DNA of 64,000 nucleotides from Sialis fuliginosa. Its lineage: Eukaryota > Arthropoda > Insecta > Megaloptera > Sialidae. Location: positions 25,792,001 to 25,856,000 of the forward strand of contig OY540810.1 of the NCBI GenBank assembly GCA_961205875.1, written 5' to 3'. Every line of letters starts with the position of its first letter. Within the stretch, counting starts at the first letter, position 1. The notes beneath the pieces are model-generated. The model worked only from the letters and a program-made list of their open reading frames with translations, searched no databases and was not told where the DNA came from. Both the position numbers and the translations under genes were made by a program. Below are positions 25,601-35,684 of this stretch, one piece after another.

Positions 25601-28600
25601 AAAACCTGGCACGAAAGAGTAAATTAGGTAACTAATTCGGTTTTAGTATGTCCCCAATTTACATTTCTATGTTTTTTCGTTGCTCAATGTATTCAAATTA
25701 TGTAGATGTTTTGTTAAAATATTTATTTGCTTCCAATGATCGGCATTAGAAATAAAAAAATGTATTTAAAATAATATAATTACCTGTACAGAATGATCTA
25801 GATTGTTAATAATACGTATGATCCGTCCAGAACTTGGTTTAATCCCCCCTCCAGGGGGTGGAACATCTGGTTCTATAATGGACGCTTTTCTACTTCCTCC
25901 ACCTTTACTCCAACCTTGTCCTCCTGTATTCGGAGACGCGTACCAATTACCATTCTTCTTGCCATAGCTTGCTGTCTGGAAATAACATTTTATTAATATT
26001 AACTCATAATCAAATTTATTTTTGATTTGATTCAAATAAGACGTATACTCAAGTCTAACTTTTAGATCTACACTAAACCCGAAATGAAGTTTGAATTTTA
26101 TATTTAATTTCTTTTAAGTATTGGCCTTTAATCGTTTGCAATGCAGAAAAATATTTTATTTATTAACAATTTTATATTGTTTATAAATATGAAGAATAAA
26201 TTTATATATTGTAAAGACCAAATAGATTGTAAGATACAGATATCGGTTTCGAATAAGTTATGTTAAAAAACAATTTTAACTTTTTATATTATGATTCCAT
26301 CAACAAATAAACGAAAATTTAAAATTTTAATCGGTTATTAATGCAAATAATTTAAATTGAATCATTACAATGTCAATATGGCACGAAAAGCTCCAATAAT
26401 TCTCCTTAACCCAATTTAACTGAACCTGAGTCTACATAGATTTCTTCTTTAATATTTGAATTTGAAAATTGAGATTGGAAATAAATATTATTTATTTGTA
26501 TAAAATTGAAATCATGTTTACTTGTTGAAATCCGGTTTGACCGGAAATCATTTTATTTAATGATAACCTCATTTTGCTATCGATGAACTAAATCATGTAA
26601 AGATATTAATAAGAAAAGATTTAGTAAAATGCTACGCTATTAATTTAATTATAGTAATTTAAATCATTCATATAAATAAATACACATTCAGCAAAAAAGC
26701 TTTTGGATACTTAATCCAATTGTAATTTTATATGTAACATATAATATTATATGCATGATTATATAAAATTAGATTGAAAAAATTGTGGTTCACTTATTGA
26801 AATGAATACATACAAAAAGGTGTATAAATGATATCTTTTAAAAATGTTTATTTTGTATATAAACTTGTATTTACTGTTGAATTTCAAATCAATTTAATAA
26901 ATCGTTTTGTAGTTTTTTTATATGTTGATAATACTATTATTTCGATTATTTTTGATTCCACAAAATCATCATTGGCAATGAATTAAGCCTTGTTTACACG
27001 AGCTTTAGTACTAACCTCTTGCACCAATATTGGGACATGTAAACCTGAAGTTACTGAAGTATTAGTACTGAGTGTTAGTAAAAATGCCTTCAACACCTTG
27101 AAAGTGCTTAATGTAATTGGTTAGTACTAATGATTAGCACTACGTTCGTGTAAACAAAGCTTTATAAACGTTATGGCAAGAACAACTTACACATTATGCA
27201 AGTAGTAAAAATTCCGATGTAAAGATATTTAGTTCCTAACACCTCCACCATAAAATAAAAAAGTCAACAATTGGAAAATTTGAAGGATCAATAATTTTCA
27301 TAGATTTAAATAAAAATTAAATATAATTGTACTAATTAGTGACAAAGTAATAAATTAAAAATTAAGATATGTATTCATTTAGACCTATGTTTTTTGTACT
27401 TTATCAAAATTCTAAATGCATGTAATTATTAAACGATTTATTGTATTGATTTGAAAGAAGATATGTTTTCTTTTTAACCACCTGGTATATTTTATATTGT
27501 GATATAACGTTTGGACCATAAAATTCAGCAACTATAATAACAAAATAATAATCATTTTACGGTTATATATAAAATTACATTGAGATCAAGTAAATTCAGC
27601 ATCAAAACAGATTAGTAATATAACAACAAACAATCAAACAACAATATAACAAAGCAATACCTACTAACAATAAGATTAAGATCAAATACTAACTTTTAAT
27701 AGAAAAATAGAAATTACTTATTAAGCATTGAGGACTATTTTTTTACTGTCAGTATAGAAAAAAATATTCAATAAATTTGAATACTTTAATTACCTACATG
27801 TATTTGTTTTGAATAAAACTAATTGTAGCTATTGCCCAAAGAATGTATTTTTTATTAATTTTTTTCTGCATATTTAAAACTATAATATGATATTTTTATC
27901 GATTGACCTTTATGGTTTTAAATTTGCGTTATGACTATAAATAAATCAATTTTTATCAATACCACAGACGTGGTTGCCTTGAATATTTTTTATACATAGT
28001 ATTTATATCGTGTCGATACAGTATTGATGGTATTGATATGTGTGGTGTAAATTATTCACACAATGCAATTAAGCTTAAAGAAGTCAATTCGGCAATTCCA
28101 ATTCAGTATAATAGAAATAGAAATCACATAAGTAAACAGGACCGTAAGTACCACCGGGGTAGCCGAGGCAGTACCCCGGACCACCCGAGCATAGAGGGGC
28201 TCCGCAGCAGCGTAAAAATTGGGGTCGGCAAAATTGAAAAAAAAGGTCATGGATTATGAAAAAAGGTCTTAAATTTTTATATTTTGCATATAGTGAGGGC
28301 CCCTCGGCCACTTTCTGTCTCTAGTTACGGCCCTGGAAGAAAATAGATAATGTGATACAACGAATGTAAAAAATATAATAAATATTGAGAGACTGTACTT
28401 TAGCTCCCTTAAGAAGAATTTTCGGACATATGTTTATACGAAGTTTTTTGCTTATTGTAGTTATTGTCGTGCAAACATCATTTCGATAGAATTTAAAAAA
28501 AAACAGGGGATGAAAAGAACAATGATATCTATTATTCAAACGTGAAATTTTAAAGAAATCGACCGATTTAAATTCGAGATAATCGTTATCAAAGTTTACA

Positions 28601-30353
28601 ACTTTTGTACGTATCCGCTATATCAAGTACGTATTACTTAATTGTCCGTTTTCTTAATTTTCATGACTAAACGCTCCGACAGATTTTTATAAAAAAACTA
28701 ACAATCAACAAACGGTAATTATTTTGATATGTAATAAAAAATTCAAAATGATTGACCGTTTTGTATTTGAAATACATTTGCATTTTTTATCACATATAAG
28801 AATAATAACCATTTGCTGTTTGTTAGTTTTTTATCAAAATCTGTCGAAGTGTTTAGTCATAAAATTAATAAAACGGCCCTTATACGTACTAATACAACCA
28901 TGGAAAGTATTAAACTATAACAAAGAATCGACATATCGACTGATTGAATAGAATCAATCTGGCAACACTGTGTGCAGTTAGATGTGTGTACGGAAAAGAG
29001 CGAGTTTTCTTGAATTGTTATAACATCCGTTTGAAGATGCGTGCAGCTGATGGCTTTAATTGTTGATGTGTTTGTAATTTGAGAAAATATATTCATAGTA
29101 TGAGTGTCTTTGTAATAATCTGTATAGACGGCTTTAGGTATAGACGTGATCAAAAATTCTCTGTAGCAACGCAATTATTTTCGATATTTTACCATGGTAT
29201 TATGAGCGTAACTTTTTAATAGTACTGTAGCACGAGAACTACCTTAAAATATTATCCTCGATCCATTGTATAAATTTTTTACATTCATTGTAAATCACCC
29301 TATATAATAGTGTATAAGTTAAATAATTTGGTGCTCTTAATTAAAATTATACTAGATTTCAAATCCTTAGACTATATATACTGGTTAATAAAAATACATC
29401 TAGTTACTAGGGTACCATAAATTTTGTTTTATGTATAAAAGAATACCATCATCTAAAAAAACTACTGGCAAATATGGGGACATTTTTTATGTTTATTGTA
29501 AATGCAAATGTAATGTTACTTAGATATATGCGAGAAGTATTAAGATTCAAGAGTTAATTATTTAAATAAAGAAAACAAATGATAAAAAATGTATAGACTA
29601 TTTATAAATACATGAAAAATAATTATATGAAAAAAACAATCATTGTTGAGATTCAAACATTAAATTTCAACTATGTTATGTATTGGTATATGAATAATAG
29701 GTCAACAAAAATGGTAGGCTGGAATTGGTAACTGAAGTATATAGATCCAATATGAAGAATTTTATTATACTAACAAAAGTAGTATCTCATTATTTGTAGT
29801 CGTAGTCACATAGCTCCCCCCTCCCCCACCACTGAAATTCTACCGGCGTTTATACACCTGCAATATAATAACCTTAATTTCTTCTATTTTAATTTTTCCC
29901 TGAATTTTTCATGACCTATTAACAATTCCTTGACATTTTATTTTTTTGTATCGACATAGATAGCCTGAGATAATTGTAGTAAAAGTTTCGACAGTATCGC
30001 CATTTTTAGACAAACCGGTGGTGACGTGATTTATTCAAAATTTTATTTTTATATTACTTTTAGCAAGAAAAAAATAAAAATTTTATTGAACATAATGTAA
30101 TAAATAATATGAAGTAGGTATATTTCATTGTATTGATTGTTAAAATCAGAAAATACGTCTGTCAGTGAAACTTGAATTATAAATCCATTCGGGCTGTCAA
30201 AATTCTTACTAACAACAATCACAGAATAAAGATACTGACAACAATAAGATCGCCATAGACTAAGAAAGCAATAATTTATATATTATCATATTTTACCTGT
30301 TGAAGCATTGTTGGTAGAGACACTACAACAAAAGCTAATTCTTCTTCGTACAT
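10526..30353 (-). CDS. DCX-EMAP: DCX-EMAP: doublecortin domain plus EMAP/EML WD40 protein, 17 coding exons
   Basis: A microtubule-associated protein. The Drosophila orthologue acts in mechanosensory and auditory ciliated neurons (family knowledge). Exons (high to low): 30353-30297, 25975-25784, 24982-24866, 22350-22107, 20013-19875, 19267-19118, 17729-17558, 16142-16047, 12969-12832, 12746-12615, 12549-12421, 12117-11989, 11921-11793, 11447-11102, 11017-10922, 10855-10741, 10679-10526. All phases agree, giving about 844 residues. Domains: Gly/Ser-rich lead (20-68); one doublecortin domain (about 70-142, [14 protein letters not shown] to IDTFYLG); basic linker with [13 protein letters not shown] motif (about 244-300, EWVYGYRG...VGHTEDIQC); then WD blades ending HIRIW, ILSVW, HLTFW, KIAAW, YIALW, SIYLF, DLAFW, YLRLF and TLMVW, as in the two fused propellers of EMLs. 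The exon 1 choice is less certain than the rest. Confidence 0.93.
10741..10855 (-). CDS. DCX-EMAP: DCX-EMAP exon 16, WD40
   Basis: [21 protein letters not shown] then [17 protein letters not shown], ending AG|GTAAAT. Aligns with G.WP.G.DGTDINA.....K..A..DD...V.LF of EMLs. Confidence 0.92.
10922..11017 (-). CDS. DCX-EMAP: DCX-EMAP exon 15, WD40
   Basis: [21 protein letters not shown] then [11 protein letters not shown], phase 1 at both ends. Corresponds to the EML segment WDI....W.T.TC.LGF.V.G. Confidence 0.92.
11102..11447 (-). CDS. DCX-EMAP: DCX-EMAP exon 14, WD40 blades
   Basis: The longest coding exon (115 codons plus one base): [20 protein letters not shown], then [38 protein letters not shown] and [20 protein letters not shown]. 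Ends F|T-GTAAGT; the next exon supplies GG to make the Trp of DLAFWD. Confidence 0.93.
11793..11921 (-). CDS. DCX-EMAP: DCX-EMAP exon 13, WD40
   Basis: 43 codons: [20 protein letters not shown] then [20 protein letters not shown] and HTQ. GH...LWGLA.HP and the D-K-x-I-x-L-W blade end are diagnostic of EMLs. Third 43-codon exon in a row, consistent with one exon per blade. Confidence 0.93.
11989..12117 (-). CDS. DCX-EMAP: DCX-EMAP exon 12, WD40
   Basis: 43 codons, phase 0: [20 protein letters not shown] then [20 protein letters not shown] and FNQ, aligning with the EML block G(T/S)IRAV...VGT.RN.I..G. Signals CTCTTTAG and CAA|GTAAAT. Confidence 0.92.
12421..12549 (-). CDS. DCX-EMAP: DCX-EMAP exon 11, WD40
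   Basis: 43 codons: [20 protein letters not shown] then [18 protein letters not shown]. This is the conserved EML signature (LL.GG.KDRKI..WD). Donor AAA|GTAAGT. Confidence 0.93.
12615..12746 (-). CDS. DCX-EMAP: DCX-EMAP exon 10, WD40
   Basis: 44 codons, phase 0: [20 protein letters not shown] then [20 protein letters not shown] and MEFE. Flanked by TTTCATTTCAG and GAG|GTATAT. Confidence 0.92.
12832..12969 (-). CDS. DCX-EMAP: DCX-EMAP exon 9, WD40
   Basis: 46 codons: [20 protein letters not shown] then [18 protein letters not shown] and ERTDIIKP. The intron before it is about 3 kb and filled with repeats. Donor CCT|GTAAGT. Confidence 0.92.
13270..13400 (-). mobile_element. tRNA-derived SINE-like fragment
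   Basis: On the minus strand GTTCGAATCCC fits the RNA polymerase III B box, followed by TACATCAGCC and GGCTCGGTATCGGTCTCC. An A-box-like TGGCTAGCATTAGCG lies upstream at about 13415-13430. Not an intact tRNA; best read as a SINE remnant in intron 8. Confidence 0.4.
13400..13655. repeat. GC-rich degenerate tandem repeat (TTGGCCCA-type units)
   Basis: Repeated variants of CCAAGCTTGGG, TTGGCCCAG, TTGGTCCAATCTTGG and CAAGGCTGGC at irregular spacing. The minus strand shows the period as recurring LGQP and LGP in one frame. Much more GC-rich than the intron around it. Confidence 0.55.
14480..15130. other. Intron segment with GC palindrome and poly-G tract
   Basis: GGGCCCCGCG...GGGGGGCCCGCGG near 14507-14531 is a self-complementary block. 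A run of about 21 G lies at 15060-15079. Both look like decayed transposon or microsatellite DNA. No coding signal. Confidence 0.4.
16047..16142 (-). CDS. DCX-EMAP: DCX-EMAP exon 8, WD40
   Basis: 32 codons, phase 0 at both ends: [20 protein letters not shown] then [12 protein letters not shown]. Strong signals AATTTCAG and GCG|GTAAGT. Confidence 0.92.
16250..16399. mobile_element. MITE with CAGGGCCGTAACTAG ends
   Basis: 150 bp with ends CAGGGCCGTAACTAG and TAATTACGGCCCTG. The interior (GACCGAGGGACCCTCACTATAT) is also found, inverted, in the copy at 28137-28335. Confidence 0.7.
16400..17557. other. Intron 7 of DCX-EMAP, nothing further recognised
   Basis: AT-rich with short A and T runs. A single CAGTGGTGCAGCC end-like motif near 16544 may be a transposon remnant. 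Confidence 0.3.
17558..17729 (-). CDS. DCX-EMAP: DCX-EMAP exon 7, WD40
   Basis: [20 protein letters not shown] then [20 protein letters not shown] and [10 protein letters not shown], matching the EML run HPD..IATGQ.AG...HVRIWD. Donor CTG|GTCAGT, phase 0. Confidence 0.92.
17880..18020. repeat. Diverged fragment related to the intron 2 MITE of bin3
   Basis: CACTTTTGCGCCCCCTGCTC followed by TATTTTTGACGACC parallels CACTTTTGCACCCCTGCTAT followed by TTTTGATGACCC at 1875-1910. The ends are not clear. Confidence 0.45.
18115..18510. repeat. Interspersed repeat, copy A (pair with 25145-25530)
   Basis: Shares GAATGCATAACAG, TCCATAGCCGT, AATTATCACTGAAATACTTT and GACTTTA.GGAGCAC in the same order and orientation with 25145-25530. 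Overall identity is moderate, so both copies are old. Confidence 0.6.
18529..18860. mobile_element. Harbinger-like MITE, TAA target duplication
   Basis: 332 bp with 40-bp inverted ends beginning TGCCCGGTATTATAAAGGAC and flanked by TAA (18526-18528 and 18861-18863). A three-base TWA duplication is typical of PIF/Harbinger. A lone end TGCCCGGTATTATAAA sits at about 24753. Confidence 0.75.
19118..19267 (-). CDS. DCX-EMAP: DCX-EMAP exon 6, HELP motif and blade 1
   Basis: Completes [20 protein letters not shown] and continues [20 protein letters not shown] and [11 protein letters not shown]. These are near-invariant EMAP/EML landmarks (VYGYRG, LPTGE, YFVAAV, Q.HY.GHT). Donor TG|GTAAGT is consensus. 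Confidence 0.93.
19875..20013 (-). CDS. DCX-EMAP: DCX-EMAP exon 5, HELP region
   Basis: After TTATAG, encodes [20 protein letters not shown] and [20 protein letters not shown], ending LLLEW plus GT|GTATCC in phase 2. This is the linker and first part of the HELP motif that starts the EMAP/EML fold. Confidence 0.9.
20014..22106. other. Intron 4 of DCX-EMAP
   Basis: AT-rich, with no exon found. Positions 21427-21510 (GAATGCAACAAAAATATG...AGAGCAATAAATAAAA) resemble 49942-50020, so a dispersed repeat is present. Confidence 0.35.
22107..22350 (-). CDS. DCX-EMAP: DCX-EMAP exon 4, end of doublecortin domain and basic linker
   Basis: Acceptor TCATTACAG before [20 protein letters not shown], which closes the doublecortin domain. 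It continues with a Gly-rich turn, an RRSRSRAG basic stretch, APPPPA and [18 protein letters not shown]. Much more GC-rich than its surroundings. The chosen donor AACG|GTCATT is weak; GATG|GTGAGG 21 nt upstream keeps phase and would drop seven residues (GEVVRGN). Confidence 0.88.
22465..22770. repeat. Helitron-type repeat fragment
   Basis: AATGAATGTTTGTTTGTATG followed by GGGAATTACTGAACCGATTT is the pattern of insect non-autonomous Helitron ends. The part 22617-22768 matches 37053-37206 (GATTTTTGACACATA... and GGTAAAATATCGAAATTAAT). Confidence 0.5.
22850..23215. repeat. Inverted repeat with 65-bp arms
   Basis: TTATTGTAGGAGGTTGTAAG and AAATATCGTAGAGCCACCAT (22850-22916) return reverse-complemented at 23148-23210 (ATGGCGGCTCTACGATATTT and CTACAACCTCCTACAATAAG). 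Likely the core of a decayed DNA transposon; CCCCACTTTTTTGTAACACT near 23322 may be its end. Confidence 0.55.
23226..24865. other. Intron 3 of DCX-EMAP
   Basis: AT-rich. Contains a run of about 13 G near 24317-24330, a C/G block near 24545-24560, a CAGTGGCGTAACC-type end near 24640 and the lone Harbinger-like end at 24753. No exon seen. Confidence 0.35.
24866..24982 (-). CDS. DCX-EMAP: DCX-EMAP exon 3, doublecortin core
   Basis: 39 codons, phase 0 at both ends, between TTTTTTTACAG and [29 protein letters not shown] followed by [19 protein letters not shown] is a typical doublecortin core: basic RVLLN, the LxDLG helix, then the K-R-[ML]YT-x-x-G turn. Confidence 0.92.
25145..25530. repeat. Interspersed repeat, copy B (pair with 18115-18510)
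   Basis: Same-orientation diverged partner of 18115-18510; both lie inside DCX-EMAP introns. The best conserved block is AATTATCACTGAAATACTTT followed by TAAAGGCAATATA. Confidence 0.6.
25784..25975 (-). CDS. DCX-EMAP: DCX-EMAP exon 2, start of doublecortin domain
   Basis: 64 codons between TTTCCAG|ACAGCA and HSVQ|GTAATT, phase 0 at both ends. It encodes [15 protein letters not shown], a Gly-rich stretch ([12 protein letters not shown]), PPPGGG, then [15 protein letters not shown], the first strand of the doublecortin fold. Confidence 0.85.
26986..27161. mobile_element. Harbinger-like MITE, TTA target duplication
   Basis: 176 bp, flanked by TTA (26983-26985 and 27162-27164). Ends AGCCTTGTTTACACGA and, complemented, AGCTTTGTTTACACGA. 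The interior is also self-complementary (TTAGTACTAA). Confidence 0.75.
28137..28335. mobile_element. MITE with CAGGnCCGTAA ends, second copy
   Basis: 199 bp. Right end TAGTTACGGCCCTG and interior TAGTGAGGGCCCCTCGGCCA match, inverted, the element at 16250-16399. It carries an extra GC-rich part (CCGGGGTAGCCGAGGCAGTA) absent from the first copy. Confidence 0.7.
28626..28890. mobile_element. Palindromic MITE
   Basis: Arms of about 100 bp: AGTACGTATTACTTAATTGT and CATGACTAAACGCTCCGACA at the left return inverted as TTTAGTCATAAAATTAATAA and TATACGTACT at the right. No target duplication identified. Confidence 0.65.
30297..30353 (-). CDS. DCX-EMAP: DCX-EMAP coding exon 1 candidate
   Basis: Encodes [19 protein letters not shown] (19 residues) from ATG 30353-30351 to CAACAG|GTAAAA, phase 0, matching exon 2. 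No domain. It is chosen for its start codon, good donor and matching phase. The exon at 47569-47844 is a competing first exon in the same phase. Confidence 0.45.
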
Positions 30354-30657
30354 GAGTATAAATTGTTTTTTTAGATTTATTTAAGATAATTAAAGCTCGG
30401 CAATTATATCACCACATTTTAAATACGTAATTATTCACTTCTGTTCTGAACACCGGTGGATTTAATTAAAACCTAATTGTTACTGAAAATTAATTTTAAC
30501 ACACGCAATTTATCATTCTACTCAACGTACCTACACATCAAATTTTGATCTATTGTTTATAAGAACTATAATATTATTCCGGATCATTATTTAAAATTTA
30601 ATATTGTTCCGGTATGAAAACAATTAATTCGTTAAAGACAAGCATTACAATATAATG

Positions 30658-31007
30658 TACTGGCACCAAGTTTACTGTTTTTGTGATTGACAGGCTTCTT
30701 TTTTGTAATTCTCATGTTACTAATAAAACAAGTAACTCTTTATTTAATCTATATAATTACCAAAGTCCGCAAATATAGTTCGTTTTTTAAATTATAGCCT
30801 TTTATTTTGTTTTATAAAAGATATAAAAGAAAGAATCGTCGAATTTGAAACAATGTAAAGCAGTTGCTATGATAACATAATAATTAATAAATAAATTATA
30901 CTAATAATAAGTTTAAATGTCCACCATTTTGACACCTACTGGCCGATTGTCATCAAATCACGCTGTAAGACAGTTAAATGTATATAGATTAAGATTGGTG
31001 CCAGTAC
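30658..31007. mobile_element. Possible MITE with GTACTGGCACCAA ends
   Basis: A 13-bp perfect terminal inverted repeat 350 bp apart. Inner sequence is not clearly inverted, so this is weaker than the other elements. It lies just 5' of coding exon 1 on the minus strand. Confidence 0.4.
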
Positions 31008-31194
31008 CTTATGCAATAGATCAAAATTACTGAAATTTCTTAAATAAAAAATGTTATTTGTAAAATCCAAAGAGATAACACCACTTAATATTTAAACAAG
31101 TATTAATAATTCAAAAATAACTAAATTCCATGCACTAATTTAATTAATTTCTTAAACCGCAATTTAAAATATCACAACAATTACTATTTATTAC

Positions 31195-31400
31195 TTTATC
31201 GCAACGTCCACAAAATATCGGTCGAGAGTTAAGACCGTATTGTTAGCACACGAGCTGAACTATTTCGAAAGTATGCCATGTGTGGGCATGTATGCGACAC
31301 CAACACGTACCAATCCCTTTAAAGCACGATAATCGAATGGTAGCCAAAATGGTAGCGACACACTAGCGTTGCATGGTCAAGATAAATAATGCATGATTTA
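31195..31400 (-). promoter_or_regulatory. Possible DCX-EMAP promoter or 5' UTR region
   Basis: A non-repetitive, CpG-containing, less AT-rich stretch about 850 bp 5' of the exon 1 candidate. It includes an initiator-like TCAGCTCG on the minus strand near 31253. No TATA box in position. Inferred from composition and place only. Confidence 0.25.
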
Positions 31401-33560
31401 GACCGTGCCAATATGAAGTGGAAGCCGGTAAAGTTATACTGCAAGGGGGTAGGTGCCTATGAAACTCAAGGACGACCATACCAGTGGTTCTCAAAAATAT
31501 ATTATTCTGATACCGAAAAGGGGGTCATCAATCATCATATACTGCATTATTTTTTTATAAAAGACATTTATCAACTTGTAAATTACTTAATTATCCCCCC
31601 ACCTCAAAAATAATTTAAAATTTAATTAAAAATTAACCTAAAAGAAACAGTAATTAATAAATATAATGATAAATTATTATTACCATTAGCTGAAAAAAAG
31701 AAGTTAATATTATTTTTATTTTGGATATCATCACGGTTTATCTATTCGAAATATAAATCAAAAAACCATAAAACTGATTGATGCCATGACAGGTATTTGT
31801 TATTTATTACATTTTGATGATCCTATAAGCAAATGGGCCTCATATTTCATAAACAACACATATTGATGGTAAGATTGGTAAGTATGTAATATAATTAAGA
31901 TATTTTATCAAGATAAATTCATCACCACATTAAACCAAATGAAAAATTGAAGGTAAGTTAAAAATATCCATTTCAAATTAGACATTATAATAAAAGTAAG
32001 TATAATCCTCGATTTTTGTTGACTGATAACCGATATTTATGCTATGTAATTCGGTTAATGATATACAGAAGTTTTTACTTAATATGGATTTAGGATATTA
32101 GAGCAATATGTGAACTTTGAAGAAAATATATTAATTAATAATATTCTGTATGAAAAGTCGTCATTGAGCAAGGATTTTACTTCCTGTATTAGCATAAATT
32201 ACCTTTTTAATACCCTTTCAAGTAAAATGATTGTTTGGATTACTTATTTTATAAATACGTTTTATATGATTTCAGTATTTTGTACATTAAAATGATTTTA
32301 TCTGTAGCATTTTAATTTTTATAATATAATAAGTTTGTTTGAGAATTTTAAAAACACTAAAATAAATTTTATTTTATGATGTTGATACATAAATTTTAGT
32401 TGTAATATAAGTTGTACAAACAATAAAAAATAGTGAGTATTTTTTGCTTTAAAACCGCGAATTTACATCCTTTTCAAATTTAAAAAAGTAAGTATAATTG
32501 AGAATATTATTATCTGATAATAGAAATAAAAAATGTCGGCTGACTTTATCTTCTTCCAACAAAAATTATTATTATTATGTAATACCTAATATTATCAAAA
32601 AACGATACAACGCATTTTTTCCACTCCAGTTTTATCAAAATTTGTTATTGGTATCAGCCACGTAAGAACACAATATTTACCAAGCTGTTAGCACAAACAA
32701 ATTGGTAACATAAGCCGAAGAAATCGTCTTAGCTTAATGCCTAATTTAACTAATCTATGTTACCAGTATATTTGTGTTAACAACTTGGTACCCATATGTT
32801 AAATAGCAAATTCTGTACTTTGATTAATCCATTTTGAGATTTACAAGTCTGTAATATGATATATAATATACTTTGAAGAAACTAAAGATAAAACTCTTAG
32901 GTAATTACTTCGTTGATTGTTTTTGACTGATAAAGCCTTTCTCGAATAAACACCTTAAAAAGATTTTAAAAATATTAAAAATATATATAATAGTAAAATC
33001 ACAGAAAATAAAATCATTCCTTGCCAGATTCTTACTGTTAGATAATTTCGATAAAATACATTTAACTATAAAATGTTTAGAAGCACAAGTTGAATTTTGA
33101 CTGACGAAAAATCTACTAGACATGAGCAAGCTGCAAAAGGCTGAGAAGCGTTTATCTTGAATCGAAATCTATTCCTTTTTTTGTTATTATGATTTAAGGT
33201 TTTTGATGAGCTTGCGTGTGAAAGATACAAGAAATTATTTCTCTTTATGCAATTTATTACCGGCTTCAGCAAGGTCATATGTTATTGATTCTTTTTCAGC
33301 AACGTGTATGAGAAGAACTTGACGAATTAAAATTCATTCATACTTCAAATGTATTCATTATGAATAATTTTGAATTTTAATTTCGACCTTGCAGGCAACG
33401 TCTATTAGAAATGATTTTTTATTGGGTGGGAGGATTTATGAAAATCGTGTGGAATTAAAAATAAGGACACTGTTTAAATAAGTTATATTATTAGATTGAA
33501 TATATAGCTCATCCTTCAATTTGAATCGTTTAGTGTATTATTTATAACAACGATTTAATA
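31400..33560. other. AT-rich non-coding DNA with a short inverted repeat
   Basis: Positions 32679-32791 form an inverted repeat (ACCAAGCTGTTAGCACAAAC against GTTAACAACTTGGT). Nothing else recognised. It is probably intron if the exon at 47569-47844 belongs to DCX-EMAP. Confidence 0.4.
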
Positions 33561-33570
33561 AATATGTATA

Positions 33571-33832
33571 TGAGGCGGTGAGTTCTTCCAAAACTCGTTC
33601 ATTCCATTTTTTTTAAATTGAGATGTCAGTGTATTTTGAAAGAACTTTTGGCATTATTTCATATTATAATGTCAGTTTTGAGCAAAACTCGCTCAACCAT
33701 ATTATAACTAAGCGAATTTGACTCAAAAGTGACATTACAATATGAAATAATGCCAAAAATTCTTACAAAATCCACTGACTTCTCGATTTTTTTTTTAAAT
33801 GGAACGAACGAGTTTTGGAACTCACCGCCTCA
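33571..33832. mobile_element. Palindromic MITE, TGAGGCGG ends, TA flanks
   Basis: 262 bp, almost wholly self-complementary: TGAGGCGGTGAGTTCTTCCA at the left, GGAACTCACCGCCTCA at the right, with TGGCATTATTTCATATTATA inside both arms. TA on each side suggests a Tc1/mariner-type target. Confidence 0.75.
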
Positions 33833-35684
33833 TATATACAAAGTACCTAAAAGTTTAGTAGATACCTACTTGTCTTCTAAATTTAAATTTAAATATTGAC
33901 ATGAGTTATCATCTACTATATATAACGAAGTGCCCTGACTGATAATCATTTTTTAGACCATTTCCACTCATCGGAGAACCTTGAAATTTGGTATATATAT
34001 TCCTTGGGGGTAAAAAATAACAACTAGTGGGCCTTTTTTGAAAAAGTTTATAAATGGGGTGACAAGGGCCCCCCAATTTTTCAAAAAAAAAGTTAGAATT
34101 TTTTTATTATTTTTTTTATATTCCTTGGGTGATATAATGTAAGGTTCAAATTTCAGATTTAAAAAAAATGAAAAAAAAAGGAAAAAAAAAGTTTTGATGT
34201 AAAAAAGTATCAAAACGAAAACCGATATTAGATTTTTTTAATTTTTTTCAAATACTTTGGTTAATTGGCAACCATGAACCCGTGTCTGATTTTTGAAAAA
34301 GATATGTTAAAGAGGAGAAAATAAACAAAATACGTTTACATATAATGCGCTTTAAGCATTTACTAAATTAATTGCAAATGTCGTAACTATGGATACGTTA
34401 TATTTTATTGATTATTTTTAAAAATTTTAAATGTCAGTGGCCATTTAAAATTTTGAAGTGAACAATAAAATATAACAAAAAAGAAATATAAAGAGCATAA
34501 CGAACGAAAAAATATGCACAACTCTAATGTAATAAATAATTTAATTTTCATAAATAAATTTGACAAAAAAATTGAAGACAAATAATTACAGCATTCGGAC
34601 ACAATTCGACCAACATTCGGCGATAGATATGTGTTCCCGGTACAAATAAAAATTAAGTAGGTATATAATGACATTTTTTAAATCTTAAGTCATTGAATTA
34701 TCAATATTTTTACTTTCATAGTTATAGGTATTTTATTATATTTATTTGTAATCATAAATATCAGAAGAATTTATATAATTTCAAATTAACATTGTAATTT
34801 TAAATGATATTATTTTAATTGTTGTTTGAAACTGTATATCTGTCATCTTTACCCAATGTACTAACCTAAAATGTACATTTACAAAATTAAAACAAGATGT
34901 TGATTTATTGCAAATTGTTACGAAAGCTTCATTCAATTGACAAGACCTATATTTGATTGTAATTAATTAATTAATTGTACAAAGGGTGTACGAGTATCTA
35001 CAAGAGCTAATAATGTATTTATATAGACACATTGATGAATTTTTGAAAGACACGAGCAGAAAAACCAAAAATGAAATTATTTTTAATATTCATAAAATGT
35101 TCAAATCATGTAAGTACATGATGTAATACAATACATGTACCAGAAGTCATAAAATAATTTTTTGTCGTTGTCATATCAGAAACAAATGTCATAATATGTA
35201 TTTAGTATGCAATATATTTTCATACGACAAGAGTTGAAAACGCATCGTAAACAAATATACAGGTAATCCTCGACTTATAATTGTCTTTGTCTCTTTCTTA
35301 CATGCACATATTACATAAATGAAACAAACAGTTCCGGGAATTTCCCAAAAATGTAATTTATTATTATTTATGTAGATATTTTTGGGAACCCGCAACTGTT
35401 TGTTATGTATAGAAAATGCGATTCGCTTCACATCAAGGAAAACGTCCAAAGCAAAAATATGTACATATTGTACGTGTTAACTTACAACTTATTCTATTTA
35501 TGATCGATGTTTAGAAACCTATCTCGGTTGTAAGTCGAGGAATACCTGTACTACGATATATAACGTATGTCTTATCAGTTTAAGCGTAAAAAATATCAAA
35601 GTTAATATTCAATGTTTTTAAATGCTGCGAGAAGTTCAAACATGCTTGACTGATTTAAATTTACTTTTTTCCTTATTTTATATA
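33833..35684. other. AT-rich non-coding DNA
   Basis: Contains low-complexity A/T tracts at 34080-34250 and a short inverted pair (CAGGTAATCCTCGACTTATA at 35261 against AAGTCGAGGAATACCTG at 35532-35548) that may mark a small transposon. No gene seen. Confidence 0.35.
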